Part shown: positions 39,506 through 47,603 of the stretch, piece after piece | How positions within the stretch are numbered: the stretch's first letter is position 1 | Layout of the letters: the number at the start of each line of letters is the position of its first letter | Source: Hymenobacter rigui | GTDB lineage: Bacteria > Bacteroidota > Bacteroidia > Cytophagales > Hymenobacteraceae | NCBI RefSeq assembly: GCF_003944715.1 | Contig: NZ_RWIT01000016.1 | Span: 1 to 64,000, forward strand | Length of the DNA stretch: 64,000 nt | Reading direction: 5' to 3' | Made by a program: the position numbers and the translations under genes | Notes under the pieces: model-generated | The model's input: the letters and a program-made list of their open reading frames with translations, nothing else | What the model was told of the DNA's origin: nothing | The model's database searches: none

Positions 39506-40408
39506 TCAGCTGCGCGGGTGAAACTCCGTAATTATCTGGCGCAGATAGTCCCGGTCGAGGTGGGTGTAGATTTCGGTGGTGGTTATGCTTTCATGGCCCA
39601 GCATTTCCTGCACGGCCCGCAGGTCGGCGCCGCCTTCGATGAGGTGCGTGGCAAAGCTGTGCCGGAAGGTATGCGGGCTGATACTCTTGCGGATACCGGC
39701 TGCCTCGGCGGCACTTTTGATAATGGTGAATACCGATACCCGGGAAATAGCGGAGCCCCGCTTGTTCAGGAATACCATGTCCTCGTGGCCCGGCTTAATA
39801 TCCTGGTGAGCCCGGATTCCCTGCAGATACAACCCCAGGTGCTTCAGCGCGTCGCGCCCGATGGGCACAAGGCGCTCCTTATTGCCTTTGCCCGTCACGC
39901 GCACAAACCCCTGGTCGGCGTACAGGTTGGAGAGGCGCAGGCCCGTCAGCTCACTCACGCGCAGGCCGGAGCTATAGAGCACTTCCAGCATGGCCCGGTT
40001 GCGGGTTCCCTCCGGCGTACTCAGGTCGATACCGCTGAGAATCTGCTCAATTTCGGGGTAGCTCAGGGTATCCGGCAGCTTGCGGCCGGTTTTGGGGGCA
40101 TCCAGCGTATCGGTGGGGTCGATGGCCAGTAAATCCTCCATAATGAGGTAGCGGTAAAAGGCCTTGATGCCCGATAATGTGCGGGCCTGCGAAGTAGCCT
40201 CCATGCCCAACCCACCCAGCCAAGCCAGAAAGTCGCGCAGAATACGGGTAGTTACCTGTTGAGGCGAGGCCGGCAGCTTCTCCAGCTCCAGGTACTGGCG
40301 CAGTTTCTCCACGTCGCGCACGTAGGCCTCCACCGAGTTGGCCGACAGCGACTTTTCCAGCTGCAGGTAGCCGGCAAACTGCTTGATGGTGATGGACCAG
40401 GTAGACAT
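39506..40408 (-). CDS. xerD: Site-specific tyrosine recombinase XerD
   Basis: The 300-residue XerC/XerD-type recombinase resolves chromosome dimers at dif and is activated by FtsK. The N-terminal SAM-like core-binding domain (about 1-95) precedes a catalytic domain with all expected residues: R150 (SSGLRVSEL), K174, H246 and R249 (HTFRHSFATHL), H272 (LGHESITTTEIYTH) and nucleophile Y281. Size, the Xer-type C-terminus and the housekeeping context favour XerD over a mobile-element integrase. The next gene (aroQ) starts 195 bases away, across an inverted heptanucleotide array. Confidence 0.93.
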   Translation of the reverse strand: MSTWSITIKQFAGYLQLEKSLSANSVEAYVRDVEKLRQYLELEKLPASPQQVTTRILRDFLAWLGGLGMEATSQARTLSGIKAFYRYLIMEDLLAIDPTDTLDAPKTGRKLPDTLSYPEIEQILSGIDLSTPEGTRNRAMLEVLYSSGLRVSELTGLRLSNLYADQGFVRVTGKGNKERLVPIGRDALKHLGLYLQGIRAHQDIKPGHEDMVFLNKRGSAISRVSVFTIIKSAAEAAGIRKSISPHTFRHSFATHLIEGGADLRAVQEMLGHESITTTEIYTHLDRDYLRQIITEFHPRS

Positions 40409-40415
40409 GTTGGGA

Positions 40416-40601
40416 TAGTGCTTGGTTGTTAGTGCCGAGTGCCTGGCATTCGAGCATCGACAAAGGCAAAGCGGGTGTAAAACTTCGCTTTACTTGCAGT
40501 GCTGCCGTAGCTTGCGGCAACAGTTGCTTCCGCAAGCTACAAACTCTGCCTTCTGTCTGCCTTATACTCTCCAGGTACCTGGCACTAACACCTAAGCACT
40601 A
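40416..40601. repeat. Heptanucleotide inverted array O (AGTGCTT units) with inner hairpin
   Basis: The left arm 40416-40446 reads AGTGCTT, GGTTGTT, AGTGCCG, AGTGCCT. The right arm 40571-40601 in reverse complement reads AGTGCTT, AGGTGTT, AGTGCCA, GGTACCT. A separate near-perfect hairpin (40507-40540, GTAGCTTGCGG arms) lies inside. The outer right arm ends two bases before the aroQ ATG. Confidence 0.8.
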
Positions 40602-40603
40602 AG

Positions 40604-41050
40604 ATGAAAATCCTCCTCCTGAACGGCCCAAACCTGAACCTGCTGGGCCGGCGCGAGCCGGGCATTTACGGCACCCGCTCCTTCGATGAATACTTGCCCG
40701 AGCTGCGCGAAGCCTTCCCGCACTTTGAGCTGGAATACTTTCAGAGCAACCATGAGGGCGAGTTAATTGACAAGCTGCACGAAGTAGGTTTCAGCTACCA
40801 CGGTGTGGTGCTCAATGCCGGCGGCTACACCCACACCAGCGTGGCCCTGGCCGATGCCATTGCCGCCATTGGCACGCCGGTAGTAGAGGTGCATCTGAGC
40901 AATCTGCATGCCCGGGAGGAGTTCCGGCAGCGCAGCCTCATCGGGCGCAACTGCATCGGCAGCATCAGTGGGTTCAAGCTGGAGAGCTATAAGCTGGCCC
41001 TGCACTACTTCGATGGACAGCGGCCCAAGCGGGTTGGGTTTAAGGTGTGA
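40604..41050 (+). CDS. aroQ: Type II 3-dehydroquinate dehydratase
   Basis: A 148-residue AroQ of the shikimate pathway, forming dodecamers that convert 3-dehydroquinate to 3-dehydroshikimate by anti elimination. The start LLLNGPNLNLLGRREPGIYG holds catalytic Y22. N71 and H77 lie in NAGGYTHTS, and H97 with S99-N100 in EVHLSNLHAREEFR. All expected residues are present and the length is normal. Confidence 0.96.
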   Translation: MKILLLNGPNLNLLGRREPGIYGTRSFDEYLPELREAFPHFELEYFQSNHEGELIDKLHEVGFSYHGVVLNAGGYTHTSVALADAIAAIGTPVVEVHLSNLHAREEFRQRSLIGRNCIGSISGFKLESYKLALHYFDGQRPKRVGFKV

Positions 41051-41205
41051 CCAGCACGCTATTCCAAAAGTTTCCTGAACAGCATCGGTAGCACCTGCTT
41101 CAGCCTGGGCCAATTTCCGGCCGCAGCGCGTGGTTCTTTTTTCTACACAAACTAAAGCACGGCGCTACTACTTTTACGTTCTCCTTCCTTTAGCCTTTCC
41201 AACCT

Positions 41206-42273
41206 ATGTATACATTCAATCCAGGTCCTTCTCAGGTGTACCCGCAGGTACGCCGCTACCTTCAGGATGCCTTTGATGAGGGCTGGCTCTCGGCTCCGCA
41301 CCGGGGGGAGCGGTTTGTACAGCTGATGCGCCAGACGGTACAGGAGCTGAAAAACAAGCTCAACGTCCCGCAGGACTACACGGTGTTCTTCATGAGCTCA
41401 GCCACCGAGTGCTGGGAAGTGCTTACCCAAAGCCTCACGCCTACCAAAAGCTTCCACCTCTACAGTGGCGCCTTCGGAGAGAAGTGGTATGAGTACGCCA
41501 AGGCCCTGCGCCCGGCCAGCACGGGCGTGCAGTTTGGCCTCGATGAAGTGCCCGATGTACACAATCTGCCCGGCCTCGACCTAGAAACAGACCTGGTGTG
41601 CGTTACCCAGAACGAAACCAGCAATGCCACTCAGCTGCGCGACGGGGCCATTCTGAACCTGTACAACCGCCTGCCCAGCAACGCGCTGCTGGCCGTTGAT
41701 GCCACCTCTTCCATGGCCGGTATTCAGCTGAAATTCATCAAGGCCGACATCTGGTACGCCTCGGTGCAGAAGTGCTTTGGGCTGCCGGCGGGCCTTTCGG
41801 TTATGCTGTTGTCGCCGAGGGCGGTGGAGCGGCTGCGGCGCATCAATGAGCGGAGCCACTACAACTCCCTGACGGCCCAGTACGAGAAGATGCTCAACTT
41901 CCAGACCACCCACACTCCCAACGTGCTGGGTATCTACCTGCTGAGCCGCAGCCTCGCCGACCGGGCCCCCATCAAGGCCGTGCACCAGCACCTCACGGAC
42001 CGGGCCCAGAAGCTTTACGACTACTTCGACCAGGCCACCCAGCTCACGCCCCTGGTCACCAACCCCGAAACCCGTTCCACCACGGTTATTGGCCTGCAGG
42101 GTCCGCCCGCCCTCATTGAGGAGGTGAAACGCCGCGCGTTAAGTCAGGAATTGCAGCTGGGCAGCGGCTACGGCACCTGGAAGCCGACCAGCCTGCGCAT
42201 TGCCAACTTCCCCGCCATTCCCGATGCCGCTTTCGAGCAGCTGGTGCAGTTCTTTGCCCGGGAATTTGCCTGA
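41206..42273 (+). CDS. Class V aminotransferase, SerC-like
   Basis: The 355-residue PLP enzyme has Schiff-base lysine K189 in YASVQKCFGLPAG and D165 in AVDATSS contacting the pyridine ring. NPGPSQV and PHRGERF are substrate-side segments typical of the phosphoserine / serine-pyruvate group. In Bacteroidota this family often supplies SerC, the phosphoserine aminotransferase of serine synthesis, but no serA or serB is adjacent. Alanine-glyoxylate or other 2-oxoacid activity is possible. An inverted heptanucleotide array follows three bases after its TGA. Confidence 0.82.
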   Translation: MYTFNPGPSQVYPQVRRYLQDAFDEGWLSAPHRGERFVQLMRQTVQELKNKLNVPQDYTVFFMSSATECWEVLTQSLTPTKSFHLYSGAFGEKWYEYAKALRPASTGVQFGLDEVPDVHNLPGLDLETDLVCVTQNETSNATQLRDGAILNLYNRLPSNALLAVDATSSMAGIQLKFIKADIWYASVQKCFGLPAGLSVMLLSPRAVERLRRINERSHYNSLTAQYEKMLNFQTTHTPNVLGIYLLSRSLADRAPIKAVHQHLTDRAQKLYDYFDQATQLTPLVTNPETRSTTVIGLQGPPALIEEVKRRALSQELQLGSGYGTWKPTSLRIANFPAIPDAAFEQLVQFFAREFA

Positions 42274-42275
42274 TT

Positions 42276-42365
42276 AATTATGAGTGATGAGAGTTGAATT
42301 ATGAATTGGTTAAGTCGCTTCTGAACGACCAACTTCAACTCTCATCATTCATCACTCATAATTCC
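42276..42365. repeat. Heptanucleotide inverted array K (AATTATG/AGTGATG/AGAGTTG units)
   Basis: The left arm (42276-42310) reads AATTATG, AGTGATG, AGAGTTG, AATTATG, AATTGGT. The right arm (42329-42365) in reverse complement reads AATTATG, AGTGATG, AATGATG, AGAGTTG, AAGTTGG, that is one extra 7-nt unit. It sits between the aminotransferase stop and marC. Confidence 0.88.
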
Positions 42366-42370
42366 ACCGC

Positions 42371-42931
42371 ATGTTCAGCCTCAAGGAAATAGCCTCCGTT
42401 ACGCTCACGCTGTTTGCCATCATTGATATTCTGGGTTCCATTCCCATTATCATCCAGATCCGGCAGCGGGAAGGCGGCATCAATGCCGAGGTAGCCACCC
42501 TAGTGGCCGGGGCCCTGATGGTGGCGTTCCTGTTTCTGGGCCAGAGCATCCTGAGCCTGTTCGGGGTTGACTTTCAGTCGTTTGCTTTGGCCGGGGCGGT
42601 TATCATCTTCCTGATTGGCATGGAGATGATTCTGGGTGTGGAGCTGTTCAAGCACAACCCACTGGCCGCTACAGGCTCCATTGTACCGCTGGCATTTCCG
42701 CTCATTGTGGGCGCCGGCACTATGACGACGCTGCTTTCCCTGCGGGCCGCCTACCAGCTACCCAACGTGCTGGCCGGTATTCTGGTAAACCTCGTGTTCG
42801 TGTACCTGGTGCTGAAAAGTTCCGCCTGGATTGAGCGCAAGCTGGGTAAGGCCGGCGAGGATATTCTACGCCGCGTATTCGGCGTGATTCTGCTGGCCAT
42901 TGCCATTAAGCTGTTCAAAGCCAATTTTTAG
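42371..42931 (+). CDS. MarC family integral membrane protein
   Basis: The 186-residue protein has six membrane segments. MarC/YhgN features include the early TLFAIIDILGSIPII and the later ATGSIVPLAFPLIVGAGTMTTLLS, which carries the conserved Gly-Thr pair. The family is ancient and of unknown transport function; the earlier link with multiple antibiotic resistance has not held up. Its TAG is followed at once by a heptanucleotide array. Confidence 0.9.
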   Translation: MFSLKEIASVTLTLFAIIDILGSIPIIIQIRQREGGINAEVATLVAGALMVAFLFLGQSILSLFGVDFQSFALAGAVIIFLIGMEMILGVELFKHNPLAATGSIVPLAFPLIVGAGTMTTLLSLRAAYQLPNVLAGILVNLVFVYLVLKSSAWIERKLGKAGEDILRRVFGVILLAIAIKLFKANF

Positions 42932-43009
42932 GGAAGCTTAGGAGCCAAGAGCTAGAAGTCAGGGAACCAGACGTACACCTTCCAGCTCCTGACTCCTGAC
43001 TTCTTCCCT
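42932..43009. repeat. Heptanucleotide inverted array L (AAGTCAG-type units)
   Basis: The left arm after the marC stop reads AAGCTTA, GGAGCCA, AGAGCTA, GAAGTCA, GGGAACC. The right arm (42980-43009) in reverse complement reads AGGGAAG, AAGTCAG, GAGTCAG, GAGCTGG. The antiporter stop codon (43008-43010) is at the outer edge. Confidence 0.7.
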
Positions 43010-44195
43010 AATACTCCCCTAGTTCCGGCTCCTGACGACTCATGAGCAGGCCCACCATCATCAGCACCCCGGTCAGCAGGATTACCACGAACAGAATGTT
43101 CTCACTGACCTCGCCAATAAGGTGCTTTTCCGGAATGCTGTAGAACAATAGCACCGTAATCAGGCCTTTGGGGGCAATGAACAGCTCCGGAATCAGGTCG
43201 GTGCGGGCAATGTAGCGCAGGTACACAAACCGGATAGCTGTAAGGGCCGCCACTATGAGTACGCCCTGAAATAGCAGCTGCGGGCTCAGCACATTGCTGA
43301 GTGTGATGCTGAAGCCGAACAGCAGAAAAAAGAACGTGCGGATCAGAAAGGCCGACTCAGCCGTGATGCTCCGCAGCTGGTGCACTTCCTCGCTCAGGCG
43401 CTCCGGCCGGAACCAGCGGCGCAGCGGCCCCTTCAGGAAGTGCTCGGCATTGTTCACGGCCAGCCCGAATACCAGCACCAGCACCAACGACGACAAGTGC
43501 AGCTTCTTGGCCAGGCTGTAGAGCAGAATCAGAAAGGCCAGAATCAGGAAGAACTTCACGTGCAGCCGAATCCGGTCGAGCAGGAAGGCCAGGGCCGCCG
43601 TGCTGAGAACCGCCACCACCAGCACCGCCAGCACATCGGCCCCGAACGTAAGCACGGAAGCTCCCTGGGCAAAATTGTTCTGCAGGGCAAAGTTGAAGAA
43701 CATGATGCCCAGGATATCGGAAAACGTGCTTTCATACACGATAAACTCCTGTTTCTCGCCCTGCAGACTCGCCACGCTGGGAATAGCAATGGCGGAGCTG
43801 ATAACGGCCAGCGGAATAGCATTTATCAAGCAACTCTGGAAGCTCACGCGCAGCCAGTAGTGCAGAATCAGGGCAATGACCACCGCCTGCACCACCAGAA
43901 TCAGGGCCGCCGCGAAAAAAGACCGACGAATCAGTGGGGCTTTGGCGCGGCTGATTTTCAGGTCGAGCGCGCCTTCCAGCACAATCATAATCAGCCCGAT
44001 GATGCCGAATATTTCCAGGACCACCTTGGGCACCAGCAGCGTAAAATCGAAGTAGTCTGCCGTTTGCCGCAGGGCAATACCCGCCAGCAGCAGCATCAGC
44101 ACCGAGGGCACCTTGGTGGCCCGCGCTGCCAGATCGAACAGGTACGAAAGGATGACGGCCAGACTCAGCCCAATCAGAATAGAATACGAACCCAT
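43008..44195 (-). CDS. Cation/proton antiporter (CPA family)
   Basis: The 395-residue product has about 12 membrane segments. The pattern fits the Na+/H+ or K+/H+ exchanger domain: LFDLAARATKVPSVLMLLLAGIALRQ at the start, GLIMIVLEGALDLKI, AIPLAVISSAIAIPSVASLQGEKQEFIVYESTFSDILG (the ion-binding core, with ESTFSD), and RTDLIPELFIAPKGLITVLLF. No regulatory TrkA domain follows. It probably balances Na+ or K+ and pH at the inner membrane. The ATG at 44195 is preferred; the longer frame to 44249 adds a hydrophilic stretch unlike the family. Confidence 0.88.
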   Translation of the reverse strand: MGSYSILIGLSLAVILSYLFDLAARATKVPSVLMLLLAGIALRQTADYFDFTLLVPKVVLEIFGIIGLIMIVLEGALDLKISRAKAPLIRRSFFAAALILVVQAVVIALILHYWLRVSFQSCLINAIPLAVISSAIAIPSVASLQGEKQEFIVYESTFSDILGIMFFNFALQNNFAQGASVLTFGADVLAVLVVAVLSTAALAFLLDRIRLHVKFFLILAFLILLYSLAKKLHLSSLVLVLVFGLAVNNAEHFLKGPLRRWFRPERLSEEVHQLRSITAESAFLIRTFFFLLFGFSITLSNVLSPQLLFQGVLIVAALTAIRFVYLRYIARTDLIPELFIAPKGLITVLLFYSIPEKHLIGEVSENILFVVILLTGVLMMVGLLMSRQEPELGEY

Positions 44196-44292
44196 GCCGT
44201 GTAGATAAGCCCAACAATTGCTTCGGCTATACGCATATGCCATCTGCATGGCCGCTTTTGCCGTTTTTTCCCGGATTCGCGTCCCCTGCTAG

Positions 44293-44300
44293 TACCTTTG
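44293..44300 (+). promoter_or_regulatory. Minus-7 box TACCTTTG of the flavoprotein gene (possible leaderless)
   Basis: Exact TAnnTTTG ending five bases before the ATG at 44305, so the transcript could begin at the start codon. Confidence 0.5.
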
Positions 44301-44304
44301 CCGG

Positions 44305-45543
44305 ATGCAGCGCCTTACTTCTCCAACTGTTGCCATTATCGGCGGCGGCCCGGCCGGCTTGCTGGCCGCGCAACACCTGACCGAAGCCGGGTATCGGGTG
44401 CAGGTGTTTGAAGCACAGGCTACCCTGGGCCGGAAGTTTCTGGTAGCCGGCCATGGCGGCTTCAACCTGACCAATGCCGAGGAAGGCACGCAATTCGCCG
44501 CCCGCTACGGTGCGCAGGCCCAGGACTTTACCCGATACCTGCAGGCCTTCTCCCCTGCTCACCTGCGGGCCTGGGCCGCTGAGTTAGGCATCAGCACGTT
44601 TGTGGGCACCAGCGGGCGGGTGTTTCCGGAGCCGGAGCACAAGCCGGCCCACCTGCTGCGGGCGTGGCTGGAGCGGCTCCGGAACCTGGGGGTGGAGTTG
44701 CACACCCGCCACCGCTGGCTGGGCTTTGCGCCTGATAATGGTCTGCGCATCCGTCACGAAGTAACGGGGGAAGAATTGTTGATCCGGCCGGATGCAACGC
44801 TGCTGGCCCTGGGCGGCGCCAGCTGGGCCAAAACCGGCTCCGATGGTCAGTGGCTGCCAGTACTGGAGGCGGCGGGAGTGCACTGCGTGCCATTTGCTCC
44901 CAGCAACTGTGGTGCAGAGGTTGCCTGGTCGGCCTATTTCAGGGAAAAGGTGGGCCGCCAGCCGCTCAAGAACGTGGCGCTCAGCTGCGGCCCCCATACT
45001 GTGCGCGGCGAAATCCTGCTGACCGATTACGGACTGGAAGGCACGCCGGTGTATGCCCTCACGCCGCACCTGCGGGCCGTGCTGGCCGTTGGCACACCGG
45101 CCTTCCTGCACCTAAATCTGAAACCCGACCTCCCCCCCCGGCAGCTGACGGAAAAACTCAGCCGACGCCGGGCCGGCAAATCCTGGGCAGCGTTTCTGGC
45201 CGATGCGCTCCGGCTCCGCCAGCCGGTACCAACGTTGCTGCGGGAGCTGGGGCCCGCCGTATTTCCAGCCGACGCCAGCCTGGTAGAGAAGCTACTGACT
45301 CAGCTGCCCATTCCAGTGGCCGGGCTGCGCCCACTCGATGAGGCCATCAGCACGGCGGGCGGCGTGGCCTGGGCGGCTGTGAATAACCACCTGATGCTGC
45401 GTAGCCGCCCAGGCACGTTTGTGGCCGGCGAAATGCTGGACTGGGAAGCGCCCACTGGCGGCTATCTGCTACAAGGCTGCTTCAGTACAGGGGCGTGGGC
45501 CGCGCAGGGTATCCGGCACTGGCTGGCAGAAACTGGCCGGTAG
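44305..45543 (+). CDS. FAD-dependent oxidoreductase, HI0933/BaiN-like
   Basis: A 412-residue flavoprotein with the dinucleotide site VAIIGGGPAGLLAAQ at the N-terminus. GRKFLVAGHGGFNLTN is the HI0933 hallmark, and LLALGGASWAKTGSDG and the closing VAGEMLDWEAPTGGYLLQGCFSTG complete FAD binding. The protein fits the TIGR03862-type subgroup. The physiological substrate is unknown; relatives include the bile-acid reductase BaiN, but that activity cannot be assumed. The ATG follows a minus-7 box by five bases. Confidence 0.88.
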   Translation: MQRLTSPTVAIIGGGPAGLLAAQHLTEAGYRVQVFEAQATLGRKFLVAGHGGFNLTNAEEGTQFAARYGAQAQDFTRYLQAFSPAHLRAWAAELGISTFVGTSGRVFPEPEHKPAHLLRAWLERLRNLGVELHTRHRWLGFAPDNGLRIRHEVTGEELLIRPDATLLALGGASWAKTGSDGQWLPVLEAAGVHCVPFAPSNCGAEVAWSAYFREKVGRQPLKNVALSCGPHTVRGEILLTDYGLEGTPVYALTPHLRAVLAVGTPAFLHLNLKPDLPPRQLTEKLSRRRAGKSWAAFLADALRLRQPVPTLLRELGPAVFPADASLVEKLLTQLPIPVAGLRPLDEAISTAGGVAWAAVNNHLMLRSRPGTFVAGEMLDWEAPTGGYLLQGCFSTGAWAAQGIRHWLAETGR

Positions 45544-45561
45544 AATCGGCGAACAGTTTGT

Positions 45562-45837
45562 TTAATGGTTTTCCTCGTGCGCAGCTTTTTCGGCGGCAGC
45601 CAGAATGGCCCGGGCTTCGCGTAGCAGGCGTTGCCCCTGGTTCATTTCCTGTTGCAGAATCAGGGCGAACAGCACGAAGTAGGTTAGTATCGGTAACACC
45701 ATCCCCAACGCAAACCAGAGCCAGAAGGAGCGGCCGTGCGTGTAGGCGCAGTAGCCACAGGTAAATGCCACCATAGCAAGCCCGGCCACCAGTACCAGCA
45801 GCAACAGCACTCCAAACAGGTGGGCTACATCTACCAT
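45562..45837 (-). CDS. Small membrane protein, function unknown
   Basis: The 91-residue product has two hydrophobic segments (LFGVLLLLVLVAGLAMVAF and FWLWFALGMVLPILTYFVLF) joined by a short Cys- and Tyr-containing loop (TCGYCAYTHGRS). A charged C-terminal helix follows (QEMNQGQRLLREARAILAAAEKA). The ATG at 45837 is chosen because the hydrophobic part begins there. It ends 18 bases after the convergent flavoprotein stop. No family recognised. Confidence 0.65.
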   Translation of the reverse strand: MVDVAHLFGVLLLLVLVAGLAMVAFTCGYCAYTHGRSFWLWFALGMVLPILTYFVLFALILQQEMNQGQRLLREARAILAAAEKAAHEENH

Positions 45838-46041
45838 AATAGTGTCACAACAGAAAACAACGTGGAGAATATACGGAATAGAGCCGGATTTTTGTGCTTT
45901 TCCTCCTGTTATAACGCGCTTCCTGCCAGGTTGTTTTGCTGACTTTATTGTACGATTCCTTCCTCCTGGCACCACCGGGCAGCGGCTTTTTCCGTACTTG
46001 GAGAATTCTGCCCGTATTTCCTCTTTCGCTTATCCTCCCTT

Positions 46042-47493
46042 ATGTGGGAAAATCAAAGTTTGTTCCGCGTTTCGGCGCAGTTGTTTGCCGATGGCGTTTT
46101 CAATTTACTTGACCGGACCCTGAAGCCGGAGGTGTTTCTGCTGGGGCTGGCGTCGGCCCGTGAAACCGATGAGCCCGAGGCCATTGTGGTGGAGCCTCGC
46201 ATGCACCGCTACCAGCCCCACGATTTCGCCAGTATTAAAGCCCGGGCCGCCGCCATGGAGCCTGATGGGCCGCGTGAAGTGGTGTACCACCTGCATCCTC
46301 TCGACCACGACCGGTACGAGAAACAGCGCTGGTATGACCTGTTGCGCCGCGCCACGGAACACTCCCTCACCGATTTGGTCACCAGCCGGCAGGAAGGACG
46401 CATCAGCTTTTGCTCGCAGCCGGTAACCGTAGGCGGCTACTTGGTTGTCATCGTACTTCAGCTGAGTGCCGAAGCGTACCACAGCTATTATGCTCTGCCG
46501 GGGCCCACCGGCCCTACCCGACCGGCCTCGCTGCTGGCGGCTACGGTACAGGAAGTGCTGCAGGATGCCTCCCGGGCCCTGCGTGAATCGGACACCGACG
46601 ACGACCGGCCGGTGCTGGACCGTGACTACAATGAGGTACTGCGGGCGGCTGGCCGCCGCTTCATGCTACGGGCTGCCGCCGGCTCCCATGGCCTCTACGA
46701 CGCCTGCAACGGAGTGGCTGCCCTACGCCATGAAGGCGACGAAGGGGTGGGCACCATGCTGGTTTCCCGCCGCAACCACCAGGCCGTAGTACCAGTCCTG
46801 ACGCTGGAATCCCCGATTCCGCTGCGCGACTACCGCCGTATCCGGAAGCTGCTGGAACTGAGCGAAGACCGAAACTCCCTGATTACAGATGCCACCGACG
46901 TATTCGGGCTGGGGTATCTGATTGAGCCCACCGACCCGCAGTACGAGCCCCTGTTCACGGTGCACTTCACCAAGCACTACAGCTGGGAGCTCAGCCACGA
47001 CGGCCAGGTGATGATGAAAGTGGTTTCGAATACGCCCCGCCTGCCCCAGGGTACCGTGGATGAGAATAACTTCACGGAGGCTATCCGGCGGGTATTTCCA
47101 GCCGTGGATACGGCCGGTATTGCATACCTCTGGGAACTCACGCTCAAAGCCACCACCCAGTCCAACGGCACTATTCTGCTGATTTCAGAAGGTGCCGCGC
47201 AGGAAGCTGCCCGCCTTACCCGCCAGTGCTTCCGGGTTGCGCCGCGCCTGATGACGCCTTCCGTGCTGCGCCTCGTTACCAATATTGATGGAGCCGTGCT
47301 CATTGACCCCGCTGGCACCTGCTACGCCATTGGCGTTATCCTTGATGGCCTAGCCACTGAAAAAGGAGACTCCAGCCGAGGCTCACGTTACAACTCAGCC
47401 CTTCGCTACGTAGAAAGCAGCCGCTACCCCGTATTGGCCGTTGTGGTCAGCGAAGATGGCTGGATAGACCTTCTCCCGCCGGTGCGACGGTAA
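46042..47493 (+). CDS. Protein with C-terminal divergent diadenylate-cyclase (DisA_N-like) domain
   Basis: The 483-residue soluble protein has an N-terminal region (about 1-140) rich in His/Asp with a beta-sheet-like pattern, and a middle region (about 200-370). The C-terminal part is similar in layout to the DisA_N cyclase domain: DGAVLIDPAG at 416-425 corresponds to the DGA motif. SSRGSRYNSALRYVESS (R449, Y450, N451) lies where canonical enzymes have GTRHRAA, and VVVSEDGWIDLLP matches the VSEE strand. RHR is thus replaced by RYN. This resembles proteins with putative DAC-associated sensor domains (DACNV and relatives). It may make c-di-AMP, make another nucleotide, or only bind it. The gene is monocistronic, flanked by a 37-base perfect inverted repeat. 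Confidence 0.65.
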   Translation: MWENQSLFRVSAQLFADGVFNLLDRTLKPEVFLLGLASARETDEPEAIVVEPRMHRYQPHDFASIKARAAAMEPDGPREVVYHLHPLDHDRYEKQRWYDLLRRATEHSLTDLVTSRQEGRISFCSQPVTVGGYLVVIVLQLSAEAYHSYYALPGPTGPTRPASLLAATVQEVLQDASRALRESDTDDDRPVLDRDYNEVLRAAGRRFMLRAAAGSHGLYDACNGVAALRHEGDEGVGTMLVSRRNHQAVVPVLTLESPIPLRDYRRIRKLLELSEDRNSLITDATDVFGLGYLIEPTDPQYEPLFTVHFTKHYSWELSHDGQVMMKVVSNTPRLPQGTVDENNFTEAIRRVFPAVDTAGIAYLWELTLKATTQSNGTILLISEGAAQEAARLTRQCFRVAPRLMTPSVLRLVTNIDGAVLIDPAGTCYAIGVILDGLATEKGDSSRGSRYNSALRYVESSRYPVLAVVVSEDGWIDLLPPVRR

Positions 47494-47495
47494 GA

Positions 47496-47598
47496 GAGCA
47501 ACTGAGTAGCGGCGTAACGGAGTACCTGTTCTGACGTTACTGCCACTTGGGGACTGACGTGAGAACAGGTACTCCGTTACGCCGCTACTCAGTTGCTC
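47496..47598. repeat. Perfect 37-base inverted repeat
   Basis: Arms 47496-47532 and 47562-47598 are fully complementary, with a 29-base loop. It starts three bases after the TAA of the cyclase-like gene and ends five bases before the convergent aldo/keto reductase stop. No T-tract. Confidence 0.92.
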
Positions 47599-47603
47599 AT
47601 CCC

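Noticed and set aside
39506..40408. Integrase of a mobile element
   Set aside because: All features fit housekeeping XerD. There is no excisionase, attachment-site duplication or cargo nearby.
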